DNA of 64,000 nt from Bacillota bacterium (lineage in GTDB: Bacteria; Bacillota; Clostridia; Lachnospirales; Lachnospiraceae). Shown here piece after piece: positions 17,865 to 26,396 of the stretch. How positions within the stretch are numbered: the first letter of the stretch is position 1; every line of letters starts with the position of its first letter. Where the stretch lies: contig JAEVYT010000021.1 of the NCBI GenBank assembly GCA_023392615.1, forward strand, positions 124,001 to 188,000. The letters are read 5' to 3'. Below the pieces are notes generated by a model. The model was not told where the DNA came from. It saw only the letters and a list, made by a program, of their open reading frames with translations, and ran no database searches. The translations under genes and the position numbers were made by a program.

Positions 17865-19046
17865 ATGCAAGGAAGCATATTGGTATTAAAAGGGCAGTCA
17901 CTATATAATGTACTACGTATGGCAGCAGATAGTATGGCAGAGGCTTTTCATGATATGGATTATGAAGTAACGGTTCTTGATCTTACAATTGATAAAGAAG
18001 TGGAGGCTTTTAACTGGAATTTAGTTGAGAATTTTGATCTAGTCTTTTCCTTTCAAGCATTATTATTTGATTATTGCCCTCAGGACGGGAAGAGCGCCAT
18101 GTTTGCTTCTTTCAAAGATACAAAATTCTTTGGTCATATTATGGATCACCCGATTTATCATAGTACCAGAGTGGCTTCAAATCATGAAATAAACATGTAT
18201 GTAGGATGCATGGATAAAGGACATGTTGACTACATAGAGAGATATTATCCTGGAGTAAAGAATGTAATGTTTATACCACACGGCGGATTTACTCCTAATA
18301 GAATGGTGCCTTATAAAGAACGGACGATAGAAGTGTTTTTCCCAGGGTCATATAAGAAGCCTTCAGCGGTCATTGATAAGATCGATAATCTTCCAGAGGT
18401 TTACCGTAATTTGTCTTACAAATTAATCGATGAAATGAAGGCCCATCCCCTGCTTGCCTTACAGGATGTGTTATTGCAATACCTTGAAGAAGTGAATTTT
18501 GCATTTTCTTCTGAGGAGTTTTCACAAATCATGTTAGCAGTGGCCGTTGTAGATGAGTATATCCATGAAGATTCCAGAGATTATTGCATTCGTGGTTTAT
18601 TGAACAACGGTATCAGGCTAAGCGTTTGTGGAAGCGGATGGGATGAGTTAGATATTAATCTAAAAGACAAAATCCAAATCTTAAATGACGGAGGTATGGA
18701 CTTTACAGAAGTTTTGGAGTGTATGGGGAATTCAAAAATGGTTTTAAATCACATCCCCACTCTTCAACAAGGAATGCATGAAAGAATGTTTAGTAGTATG
18801 TTGAGCGGAGCGATAAGTTTAACGAATGATTTTCCGATTATACACGAGGAGTTTATTGATGGGGAGAATATTATTCTGTATAATGAGGAGACCATATTCG
18901 AACTCTCAGAGCGAATTAAAGAGTTGATTGCAAATCCTGATAAAGCAGAAGAAATTGCTAATAATGGTTATAAGATTGCGAAAAACTCACATACCTGGGC
19001 TAAAAATGCAGAAACTATTTTAAGAATAACAGGAATTCAAAAATAG
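17865..19046 (+). CDS. CgeB-like GT-B glycosyltransferase (tandem copy 2)
   Basis: Full-length paralogue of the preceding gene, 393 residues, 20 bases downstream. Shared blocks are QALLFD/E, FGHIMDHP, NSKMVLNHIPTLQQGMHERM, LTNDFPIIHEEF and SHTWAKNAETIL. ATG 17865 is preceded by TGGAGGAG. Retention of both copies suggests two successive linkages or two acceptors. It ends the first transcription unit; a hairpin and a new sigma-D-like promoter lie in the 151-base gap that follows. Confidence 0.72.
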   Translation: MQGSILVLKGQSLYNVLRMAADSMAEAFHDMDYEVTVLDLTIDKEVEAFNWNLVENFDLVFSFQALLFDYCPQDGKSAMFASFKDTKFFGHIMDHPIYHSTRVASNHEINMYVGCMDKGHVDYIERYYPGVKNVMFIPHGGFTPNRMVPYKERTIEVFFPGSYKKPSAVIDKIDNLPEVYRNLSYKLIDEMKAHPLLALQDVLLQYLEEVNFAFSSEEFSQIMLAVAVVDEYIHEDSRDYCIRGLLNNGIRLSVCGSGWDELDINLKDKIQILNDGGMDFTEVLECMGNSKMVLNHIPTLQQGMHERMFSSMLSGAISLTNDFPIIHEEFIDGENIILYNEETIFELSERIKELIANPDKAEEIANNGYKIAKNSHTWAKNAETILRITGIQK

Positions 19047-19084
19047 GATGATACCATTATCTCTCAATAAAATACGAGAAGGTG

Positions 19085-19111
19085 TAAATTAATTGCGTAA
19101 AATGTCGATAT
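19085..19111 (+). promoter_or_regulatory. Probable sigma-D promoter of the amidation/legionaminate operon
   Basis: TAAA (19085-19088), exactly 15 bases, then GTCGATAT (19104-19111), one base off GCCGATAT. It drives the gene at 19198 and the run of genes to 25277. Confidence 0.75.
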
Positions 19112-19128
19112 AATATATAGAAAGTTAA

Positions 19129-19161
19129 AAGAAAGTCCTATTATGCTATAGTGACTTTCTT
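19129..19161 (+). other. Hairpin in the leader before the PseA-like gene
   Basis: AAGAAAGTC (19129-19137) and GACTTTCTT (19153-19161) pair perfectly over 9 bp around a 15-base loop, followed by CATTTATTAAT. It could be a weak terminator of the upstream operon or an attenuator, since the sigma-D-like promoter lies just upstream of it. Confidence 0.5.
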
Positions 19162-19197
19162 CATTTATTAATATATCGTTCTAAATAGGAGGCTTCA

Positions 19198-20514
19198 ATG
19201 ATAAAGTACAAGCGTTTTGAGGAAATTGATTATTCAAAATTTATGGTTGAGGAAGAGGCAGCAGAGAGAAAATATGGCCTACCAGGAGAGGTGAAATTCT
19301 GCAAGAAGTGTGTTATTTCTAACCAGAGACCAAATTCATGCCAAGAATTTGAGCATAAAAAAGGTACAAAAAAGGCTACGATACATTTTGATGATGATCA
19401 AATTTGTGATGCATGTAAAGTGAATGAAAAGAAACATAGGGAAATTGACTGGGAAGCCAGAGAAAAAGAACTGTGGGAATTATGTGATAAACATCGTAAG
19501 AATGACGGAAGTTATGACTGTCTGGTTCCGGGAAGTGGCGGAAAAGACAGTTTTTATGCTGCCCATATCTTGAAATATAAATACGGAATGCATCCGTTAA
19601 CAGTAACCTGGGCGCCTCATATGTATACACCTTGGGGCTTTGAGAATTTTCAATCCTGGATCCATTCTGGCTTTGATAATTATCTATGTACCCCAAATGG
19701 ACAGACCCATAGACTTCTCACCAGATTAGCGGTAGAAAATTTGTTCCATCCGTTCCAACCATTTATTCTTGGACAAAAGCAGCTTGCTCCTAAGATGGCA
19801 TTACTCTTTAATATACCGTTAGTATTTTACGGAGAGAATGAAGCAGAATACGGTAATCCGATTCACGATACCAATACTTCGTTGAGAAGTGATAACTATT
19901 TTTCCGTAGATGACAAGAGTAAGGTTAATTTAGGTGGGGTATCGGTTAAGGAATTAGTAGAAGAATTTGAAGTACCGTGGTCAGATTTAGAAATCTATAT
20001 GCCTGCAGATCGAGAAGCAATTAAACAAAAGAATATACAGGTTCATTATTTGGGCTATTACCTCAAATGGCATCCACAGGAAGCTTATTATTATTCCGTT
20101 GAACATGGTGGTTTTAAACCATCACCGGAACGTACTCCGGGAACCTATTCAAAATATAACAGCATTGACGATAAGATTGATGATATGCATTACTATACAA
20201 CTTATATCAAATTCGGTATCGGACGTGCTACCTATGATGCAGCACAAGAAATTCGTAATGAAGAAATTAACCGTGAAGAGGGTGTTGCGTTAGTTAAGAA
20301 ATACGATGGAGAATATCCAACACGTTTTGAGAATGATATCTATCAATATTTGTCCATTGATGAGAAGCATTTTCCGAAGGCTTCTAAGTTTTTTGAGCAA
20401 CCGACTATGGATCGTGCGTATTTTGAACACTTGGCAGATCGATTCCGTTCCCCGCACCTTTGGAAGTATGAGAATGGTGTATGGAAACTGCGTCATACGG
20501 TTTTTGAAGAATAA
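19198..20514 (+). CDS. pseA: N-acetyl sugar amidotransferase (PseA/PtmG/WbpG family)
   Basis: PP-loop ATP pyrophosphatase-type enzyme that converts an N-acetyl group on a nonulosonic acid or amino sugar to an acetamidino group. The PP-loop PGSGGKDSFY lies at residues 111-120. Two CxxC pairs (C35/C38 and C70/C73) form the probable zinc ribbon of this family. It is 438 residues with a clear AGGAGG site. The next two genes are HisF- and HisH-like, the same trio found in Campylobacter and Pseudomonas amidated-sugar loci. It heads a new unit with its own sigma-D-like promoter. Confidence 0.9.
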   Translation: MIKYKRFEEIDYSKFMVEEEAAERKYGLPGEVKFCKKCVISNQRPNSCQEFEHKKGTKKATIHFDDDQICDACKVNEKKHREIDWEAREKELWELCDKHRKNDGSYDCLVPGSGGKDSFYAAHILKYKYGMHPLTVTWAPHMYTPWGFENFQSWIHSGFDNYLCTPNGQTHRLLTRLAVENLFHPFQPFILGQKQLAPKMALLFNIPLVFYGENEAEYGNPIHDTNTSLRSDNYFSVDDKSKVNLGGVSVKELVEEFEVPWSDLEIYMPADREAIKQKNIQVHYLGYYLKWHPQEAYYYSVEHGGFKPSPERTPGTYSKYNSIDDKIDDMHYYTTYIKFGIGRATYDAAQEIRNEEINREEGVALVKKYDGEYPTRFENDIYQYLSIDEKHFPKASKFFEQPTMDRAYFEHLADRFRSPHLWKYENGVWKLRHTVFEE

Positions 20515-20561
20515 TCTAGAATACAGATAACGACGTGTTAATGCACAGATTGGAATATGAT

Positions 20562-21332
20562 ATGAGTAAAATAAGAGTGATAGCGAGATTAGATATCAAG
20601 GATAACTATATCGTAAAAGGTATCCAGCTGGAAGGTCTCAGAAAAATCGGTAATCCGAACGAATATGCGAAAAATTATTATGAGCAAGGTATTGATGAAA
20701 TCCTATACATGGATATTGTAGCCAGCTTATATAATCGCAATAATCTGGGAGATATTGTTTTCCATACCACGGATGATGTGTTTATTCCCATCACGGTTGG
20801 TGGCGGATTAAGAAGTGTAGAAGATGTTAGGAATATATTGCAGTTAGGTGCGGATAAAGTAGCCATCAATACTGCTGCAATAAAAAGACCGGAATTGATT
20901 AAAGAGATTGCGGAAACCTTTGGATCACAATGCATGGTTCTCTCCGTAGAAGCAAAAAAAGTTGCGGAAAATAAGTGGGAAGTATACTATGATAACGGTA
21001 GAGAGCATTCGGGTTTTGATGTGATCGAATGGGTGAAACAAGGCGTTGAACTTGGAGCTGGAGAAATCTTATTAACCTCAGTTGATAAGGAAGGTATGCA
21101 AAAAGGCGTTGACGAAGCATTGATTGAGGCAGTATGTGCTGCGGTTCCGGTTCCGGTTATCGCAAGTGGTGGTGTCGGAAGTTATCAGGATGTGGAGAAA
21201 GCCGCGAGCAAGGGAGCGTCAGCTGTGGCGGTTGCCAGTATTCTTCATTATAAGAAAACAGATGTACAAACTTTAAAGAAGAATCTGATTGACTGTGGAC
21301 AGGAGGTACGTTTTGAAAATAGTAGTTGTTAA
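20562..21332 (+). CDS. HisF-like protein of sugar amidation (WbuZ type)
   Basis: TIM-barrel HisF homologue that forms an ammonia channel with the next gene's HisH-like subunit to supply the amidotransferase. The start MSKIRVIARLDIKDNYIVKG at 20562 matches the family; an upstream GTG at 20535 adds nine unsupported residues. D11 is conserved. The second HisF acid, normally an aspartate in a D-A-K context, is a glutamate here (SVEAKK), which argues against histidine synthesis. VGGGLRSVEDV and ASGGVGSYQDVEKA are the phosphate-binding loops. It is 256 residues and overlaps the next gene by 20 bases. Confidence 0.85.
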   Translation: MSKIRVIARLDIKDNYIVKGIQLEGLRKIGNPNEYAKNYYEQGIDEILYMDIVASLYNRNNLGDIVFHTTDDVFIPITVGGGLRSVEDVRNILQLGADKVAINTAAIKRPELIKEIAETFGSQCMVLSVEAKKVAENKWEVYYDNGREHSGFDVIEWVKQGVELGAGEILLTSVDKEGMQKGVDEALIEAVCAAVPVPVIASGGVGSYQDVEKAASKGASAVAVASILHYKKTDVQTLKKNLIDCGQEVRFENSSC

Positions 21333-21951
21333 TTACGGACTTAGTAATCTATTAAGCGTAAAGAGAGCATTTGAGCATTGTGGTGCAGAAATTGTTATTA
21401 CCGGCAATCCGGAGGAAGTAATGACAGCGGATAAGATTGTATTACCCGGCGTTGGTGCATTTAAGGATGGTATGAAGGGATTGGTAAGTCTCGGACTGGA
21501 TGAAGCAATCAAATCCAAGGTTGTTACCTCAACACCGTTACTAGGTATATGCCTAGGAATGCAGATGCTTTTTGATGAAAGTGATGAAAATGGAGTTCAT
21601 CAAGGCTTGGGATTAATAGGGGGAAGAGTAGAGAAGATTCCTGAAATAGATTGTAATGATTTAAAGCAATGTGTTCCTCATATCGGGTGGAATATATTGA
21701 AGCCGAATAATGATAAAGAACAGTTTGATAATGAATTGTTGCAAAAGATTGAAAGTGGCAAAGAGGTATATTTCGTTCATTCTTATGAAGCAAAGCCGGT
21801 TGATCAAAATAGCAATCTGGCCAATACGATTTATGGTGGTAGAAATATATGTGCGGTAGCCGGTAAAGATAATGTATATGGTTGTCAATTTCATCCAGAG
21901 AAGAGCGGAGAAACTGGACTATCCATAATTCGTAATTTTATAAATCTCTAA
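21313..21951 (+). CDS. HisH-like glutamine amidotransferase of sugar amidation
   Basis: Class I glutaminase that releases ammonia for the PseA-like enzyme. The catalytic triad is visible: C80 in LLGICLGMQML, and His and Glu in CQFHPEKSG near residues 193-195. The start is TTG 21313, because AGGAGG (21301-21306) is 6 bases upstream and the translation begins MKIVVVNYGLSN as in the family. It is 212 residues. The 20-base overlap with the HisF-like gene implies coupled, stoichiometric synthesis. Confidence 0.87.
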   Translation: MKIVVVNYGLSNLLSVKRAFEHCGAEIVITGNPEEVMTADKIVLPGVGAFKDGMKGLVSLGLDEAIKSKVVTSTPLLGICLGMQMLFDESDENGVHQGLGLIGGRVEKIPEIDCNDLKQCVPHIGWNILKPNNDKEQFDNELLQKIESGKEVYFVHSYEAKPVDQNSNLANTIYGGRNICAVAGKDNVYGCQFHPEKSGETGLSIIRNFINL

Positions 21952-21988
21952 CGATCAGGGATAAAAAACGTCAGGGAGGGACTGTTTC

Positions 21989-23044
21989 ATGAACTTAAAG
22001 GATTTTATTGTGTCTGAGGATAACACGATCATTGAAGTTATGAAAGTCATTGATAATAATGCCAAAGGTATCGCCCTTATTTGTGATAATAAAAAATTAC
22101 TTGCTGTAGTAACCGATGGTGATATCCGTCGGTATATATTGAAAAATGGTGATTTACACAGCCCAATCAGTGAGATAAGCAATTATAAACCGATATTTAT
22201 AACACAGGATGAAATGATAGAAGACGATAAAACATATATGAAAAAGCATTCTATCACTGCTCTTCCGGTTGTCGGTAAGAATAATAAACTGTTATCCGTA
22301 CGTTTTTTGTATGATAGCAGTGTGATTCGAAACTCGGACATGAGGGTTCCTGTTGTTATTATGGCCGGAGGAACAGGGAGCAGGCTGTATCCATATACAC
22401 AGATATTACCCAAGCCCCTAATTCCTATTGGTGAAGAGACGATAACAGAGATTATAATGGATCATTTTGAAGCGTATGGATGTAAACATTTTGATATGAT
22501 CGTTAATTATAAAAAGAATCTGATTAAATCTTATTTTGTAGACAATGAAAAGAAGAGAGATATCACTTTTGTGGATGAAACGAAGTTTTTGGGCACGGGT
22601 GGTGGATTAAAGTTTCTGAGCGGTAAGTATCAGGACTCATTCTTCTTAACCAATTGTGATATCATTATCGAAGATGATTATAGTGATATCATGAATTATC
22701 ACAAAAGAGAGAATAATATTATTACAATCGTATCAGCATTAAAGAAAATCGTAATTCCTTACGGAACGATGTCAGTGAGTGAGGAAGGACAGGTACAATC
22801 ATTTGAGGAAAAGCCTAGCTTTTCCTATTTGGTGAACACAGGACTTTATGTTGTGGAACCAAAGTTCATCGATTATATACCTGACGATACTTTTATAAAT
22901 ATAACGGATGTCATTCAAAGCTGTATCGACCGTGGAGAAAAGGTCGGAAGCTATTCAATTAATGAACATTCCTGGATGGATATGGGGCAGTTGGAAGAGC
23001 TAGAGAATATGAGAAACAAATTGAGAAGTGAAGGGAAAATATGA
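21989..23044 (+). CDS. ptmE: CBS-domain sugar-1-phosphate nucleotidyltransferase (PtmE-like)
   Basis: Two CBS repeats (residues about 1-115) precede a nucleotidyltransferase domain with MAGGTGSRLYPYTQILPKPL (pyrophosphorylase signature) and FLTNCDIIIEDDY (metal site). The same layout is found in Campylobacter PtmE, which makes GDP-glucosamine for legionaminic acid. That favours the GDP rather than the UDP route here. It is 351 residues, with the RBS GGGAGGG. Its stop overlaps the legI start by 4 bases (ATGA). Confidence 0.83.
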   Translation: MNLKDFIVSEDNTIIEVMKVIDNNAKGIALICDNKKLLAVVTDGDIRRYILKNGDLHSPISEISNYKPIFITQDEMIEDDKTYMKKHSITALPVVGKNNKLLSVRFLYDSSVIRNSDMRVPVVIMAGGTGSRLYPYTQILPKPLIPIGEETITEIIMDHFEAYGCKHFDMIVNYKKNLIKSYFVDNEKKRDITFVDETKFLGTGGGLKFLSGKYQDSFFLTNCDIIIEDDYSDIMNYHKRENNIITIVSALKKIVIPYGTMSVSEEGQVQSFEEKPSFSYLVNTGLYVVEPKFIDYIPDDTFINITDVIQSCIDRGEKVGSYSINEHSWMDMGQLEELENMRNKLRSEGKI

Positions 23045-24039
23045 GAAGAACATATGTGATTGCAGAGGCAGGGGTAAATCATAATGGTGATATTAATCTT
23101 GCAAAAGAGATGATAATTCGCGCAAAAGCAGCCGGTGCAGATGCGGTAAAATTCCAAACCTTCAAGGCACAGAATCTGGTTGCTGCCTATGCGCCAAAAG
23201 CAGGATATCAAAAGCTCAATACAGATTCAAATGAATCACAGATGGACATGCTTAAGAAACTAGAATTGTCCTTTGAAGAGTTTACCATATTAAATCAGTT
23301 CGCAGCAATGGAAGGAATTGATTTTGTATCGACTCCGTTTGATGAAGAAAGCCTGGAATATTTATCAACTCTTGATATGCCCTTTTGGAAAATCCCGTCC
23401 GGCGAGATAACCAATTTACCTTACTTAAGAAAAATCGCATCCACCGGTAAGCCAATCATTATGTCCACCGGTATGAGCACAATACAGGAGATTTCTCATG
23501 CTCTTGAGGTTTTCTCACATTATGATAGGACAGATATAACCCTGCTGCAGTGTAACACTGAGTATCCTACACCGTATTCGGATGTGAATTTGCAAGCAAT
23601 GACTACGATGAAGTGTCAATTCGGAGTGAAGGTAGGATATTCCGATCACACCCCAGGGTTTGAAGTATCGATAGCTGCCGTTGCACTAGGAGCAGTTGTA
23701 ATAGAGAAACATTTTACTTTAGATAAGAACATGGATGGACCAGATCATAAGGCAAGCTTAGAGCCGAGGGAATTAGCTGATATGGTTACTCAGATACGCA
23801 ATGTGGAGCTGGCCATAGGAATACCAGAGAAAAAACCGTCAACTTCTGAGATGGGCAATAAAGTTATTGCTAGAAAAAGTATCGTAGCCAGAACGGATAT
23901 TAAAGAAGGCGATTTACTTACAGAGTTTAATCTATCAACAAAAAGGCCTGGAGATGGTATTTCTCCCTTTGAATGGGATTCTGTCGTAGGGACAAAAGCT
24001 AATCGAAATTATATAAAAGATGAAAAAATAGATAGGTAG
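23041..24039 (+). CDS. legI: Legionaminic acid synthase (LegI/NeuB family)
   Basis: Condenses the 6-deoxy-diacetamido hexose released by LegG with phosphoenolpyruvate to give legionaminic acid. The NeuB TIM barrel has EAGVNHNGDINLAKEMI, KFQTFKAQNLV, TPFDEESLEYL, KIPSGEITNLPYL, STGMSTIQE and GYSDHTPG. A C-terminal SAF/antifreeze-like domain follows (about residues 275-332, RKSIVARTDIKEGDLL). It is 332 residues. LegG follows directly, so the condensing and preceding steps are adjacent. Confidence 0.88.
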   Translation: MRRTYVIAEAGVNHNGDINLAKEMIIRAKAAGADAVKFQTFKAQNLVAAYAPKAGYQKLNTDSNESQMDMLKKLELSFEEFTILNQFAAMEGIDFVSTPFDEESLEYLSTLDMPFWKIPSGEITNLPYLRKIASTGKPIIMSTGMSTIQEISHALEVFSHYDRTDITLLQCNTEYPTPYSDVNLQAMTTMKCQFGVKVGYSDHTPGFEVSIAAVALGAVVIEKHFTLDKNMDGPDHKASLEPRELADMVTQIRNVELAIGIPEKKPSTSEMGNKVIARKSIVARTDIKEGDLLTEFNLSTKRPGDGISPFEWDSVVGTKANRNYIKDEKIDR

Positions 24040-24113
24040 TTAATAAATATAACCTCAAGAGAACAGGTAAATTATAAATATTACTCCAAGAAGATAAGAA
24101 TAGGGATGGTCGT

Positions 24114-25277
24114 ATGAAAAAGAAAATCTGTGTATTAACTGCTACCAGAGCAGAATACGGACTCTTAAGGCTGATAATTGAAAAATTAAACAGTGTATCA
24201 GAATTTGATGTAAAACTTGCTGTAACAGGTACACACTTATCTGAACAGTTTGGTTTGACATATCATGAAATTGAAGAAGATGGGTTTGATATAGATACAA
24301 AGATTCATATTATACAAAATTCCGATTTACCATCTGATATCTCTAAAACAATGGGAACAGCATTAATTCAGTTTGGTGAATATTTTGAACATACATGCCC
24401 CGATGCACTCCTTGTATTAGGGGATCGATATGAAACGCTGGCGGTATGCTGTGCTGCGATGAATGCAAGGATTCCGATTCTTCATCTGTACGGTGGAGAA
24501 ACGACGGAAGGTGCATTGGATGAGGCGATTCGTCATTCTATTACCAAGATGAGTTATCTGCACTTCACCAGTACGGAGGAAGCCAGAAAAAGGGTGATTC
24601 AATTAGGAGAAGAACCCGATCGAGTATTTTGTGTAGGCTCCTTAGGAATTGAAAACTCGCAGAATATAAAACTAATGACTAGGAATGAACTTACGGTTAA
24701 TCTTTCGATACCCGCAGACAGGCCATATGCAGTTGTTACCTTTCATCCTGCTACTCTTGGGAATGATAAACCGGAAGATCAAATGTTGGAGCTGCTGAAA
24801 GCTTGTGAACGTCATCCGGAGCTTTTTTATCTGTTTACCAAAGCGAATGCAGACTCGGGAGGACTGAGGATTAATCAGATGATCGATGAGTTTGCAGATA
24901 AACATGAGAATGTTATGGCTTTTGATTCGTTGGGATCATTGAGGTACCTTAGTGCTTTAAATTATTGTGAAATGGTAATTGGCAATTCTTCAAGCGGATT
25001 GATCGAGGCACCTACTTTTGGAGTACCTACCATCAATATCGGGGATCGTCAAAAAGGTAGAGAGCAAAGTACATCAGTAATTAATAGTAATACAAATGAA
25101 AATGATATCAGTTTAGCAATTGCGAAAGCCATGAGTGAGAATTTTAAAGCAGTGGCAAAAGCTTGCATAAATCCATATGGGGATGGAAACACCTCGGATA
25201 AGATTTTGACTGTTATTAAGGATTATCTTCAAAATAACAAGATACAGCTCAGTAAAAGCTTTTATAATCTTGTTTAG
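24114..25277 (+). CDS. legG: Hydrolysing NDP-sugar 2-epimerase (LegG/NeuC family)
   Basis: Inverts C2 and hydrolyses the NDP-diacetamido-trideoxy sugar to the free sugar used by LegI. Family motifs are TATRAEYGLLRLII (start), VTGTHLSEQFG, VLGDRYETLA, HLYGGETTEGALDEAIRHSITKMS and GNSSSGLIEAPTFGVPTINIGDRQKGRE. It is 387 residues. Its presence distinguishes a legionaminic from a pseudaminic route, where the hydrolase PseG is unrelated. It closes the operon that begins at 19198, before a run of GT genes. Confidence 0.88.
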   Translation: MKKKICVLTATRAEYGLLRLIIEKLNSVSEFDVKLAVTGTHLSEQFGLTYHEIEEDGFDIDTKIHIIQNSDLPSDISKTMGTALIQFGEYFEHTCPDALLVLGDRYETLAVCCAAMNARIPILHLYGGETTEGALDEAIRHSITKMSYLHFTSTEEARKRVIQLGEEPDRVFCVGSLGIENSQNIKLMTRNELTVNLSIPADRPYAVVTFHPATLGNDKPEDQMLELLKACERHPELFYLFTKANADSGGLRINQMIDEFADKHENVMAFDSLGSLRYLSALNYCEMVIGNSSSGLIEAPTFGVPTINIGDRQKGREQSTSVINSNTNENDISLAIAKAMSENFKAVAKACINPYGDGNTSDKILTVIKDYLQNNKIQLSKSFYNLV

Positions 25278-25322
25278 GAAGAAATATCAAATTATAAAAC
25301 TATAATTAGAGGTGATTGCAGA

Positions 25323-26393
25323 ATGAAACTGACTCTTTGTATGATTGTGAAAAACGAGGAAAAGACCTTGCCATATTGTCTGAAGGCGGTAAAGGATTAT
25401 ATGGACGAGATTGTTATCGTTGACACCGGATCTACGGATCTTACAAAGGAGATAGCGCTGCGATACACAACGAAGGTATATGATTATAAATGGAATAATG
25501 ATTTTTCAGAGGCCAGGAATTTTTCAATTGCCAAAGCAACGAATGAATTTATTTTGATACTTGACGCTGATGAGATAGTAAATGATATAAATATTAATGC
25601 TATTAGTGGTTTGATTGAAAGGAATCCTGATCATATAGGCAGATTACTTCGAATCAATGAATTTTCCCGTGATAATAATCCTTATCAATATCAGGAAAGA
25701 GTGAATCGATTATTCTCTAAAAAGTATTATCATTATGAAGGTATGATACATGAACAACTTACCAGAACCGATAATAATAGAATCTTGACTTATCAAATTC
25801 CTTTATCGATTGTGCATTCCGGTTATGAAGGGGACATAGAGGCGGTAAATAGAAAATCTCAGAGAAACATCGATCTACTAAAGATTGCTTTAAAAAGCAA
25901 TCCGAATGATCCATATTTATTATATCAATTAGGCAAGAGTTATTATATGAAAAAGGATTATGAGCTTGCTACTCAGTATTTTGCTGAAGCACTTTATTAC
26001 GATTTGGATCCATCTCTTGAATATGTTCAGGATATGGTTGAAAGCTATGGTTATGCACTAATTAACAATGGCCAATATGAGAATGCGCTTCAATTAGCGG
26101 GTGTATATCAAGAATTTAGTAATAGTGCCGATTTCGTTTTTTTGATGGGATTAATCTATATGAATAATACTAGATTTGATCAAGCAATAGCAGAATTTAG
26201 TCATGCCACACAAATGAAAGAATCGAAAATGGATGGTGTCAACAGTTACAGATCCTATTATAATCTTGGAGTTATATATGAATGCTTGGGTGATTATGAC
26301 ACTGCTAAGAGTTATTATACTCGTTGTCAGGGATTTGAACCGGCAAACAAACAATTACGAGCATTACAAACATCAGGAATGGGGGAGGTTTAG
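25323..26393 (+). CDS. Family 2 glycosyltransferase with C-terminal TPR repeats
   Basis: The N-terminal GT2 domain starts LCMIVKNEEKTLPYCLKAV, has VDTGSTDLTKEIA and the DxD in LILDADEIV (about residues 80-86). The C-terminal half (about 190-350) has tetratricopeptide-like helices (PYLLYQLGKSYYMKKDYELA; GVIYECLGDYDTAKSYYTRC). TPR tails in GT2 proteins usually grip the acceptor. It is 356 residues and resembles the gene at 36804. It ends 3 bases before the next GT gene's start. Confidence 0.82.
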   Translation: MKLTLCMIVKNEEKTLPYCLKAVKDYMDEIVIVDTGSTDLTKEIALRYTTKVYDYKWNNDFSEARNFSIAKATNEFILILDADEIVNDININAISGLIERNPDHIGRLLRINEFSRDNNPYQYQERVNRLFSKKYYHYEGMIHEQLTRTDNNRILTYQIPLSIVHSGYEGDIEAVNRKSQRNIDLLKIALKSNPNDPYLLYQLGKSYYMKKDYELATQYFAEALYYDLDPSLEYVQDMVESYGYALINNGQYENALQLAGVYQEFSNSADFVFLMGLIYMNNTRFDQAIAEFSHATQMKESKMDGVNSYRSYYNLGVIYECLGDYDTAKSYYTRCQGFEPANKQLRALQTSGMGEV

Positions 26394-26396
26394 TCG

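Noticed and set aside
20562..21951. HisF and HisH as histidine biosynthesis genes
   Set aside because: There are no other his genes, the upstream gene is a PseA-type amidotransferase, and the HisF acid residue differs.
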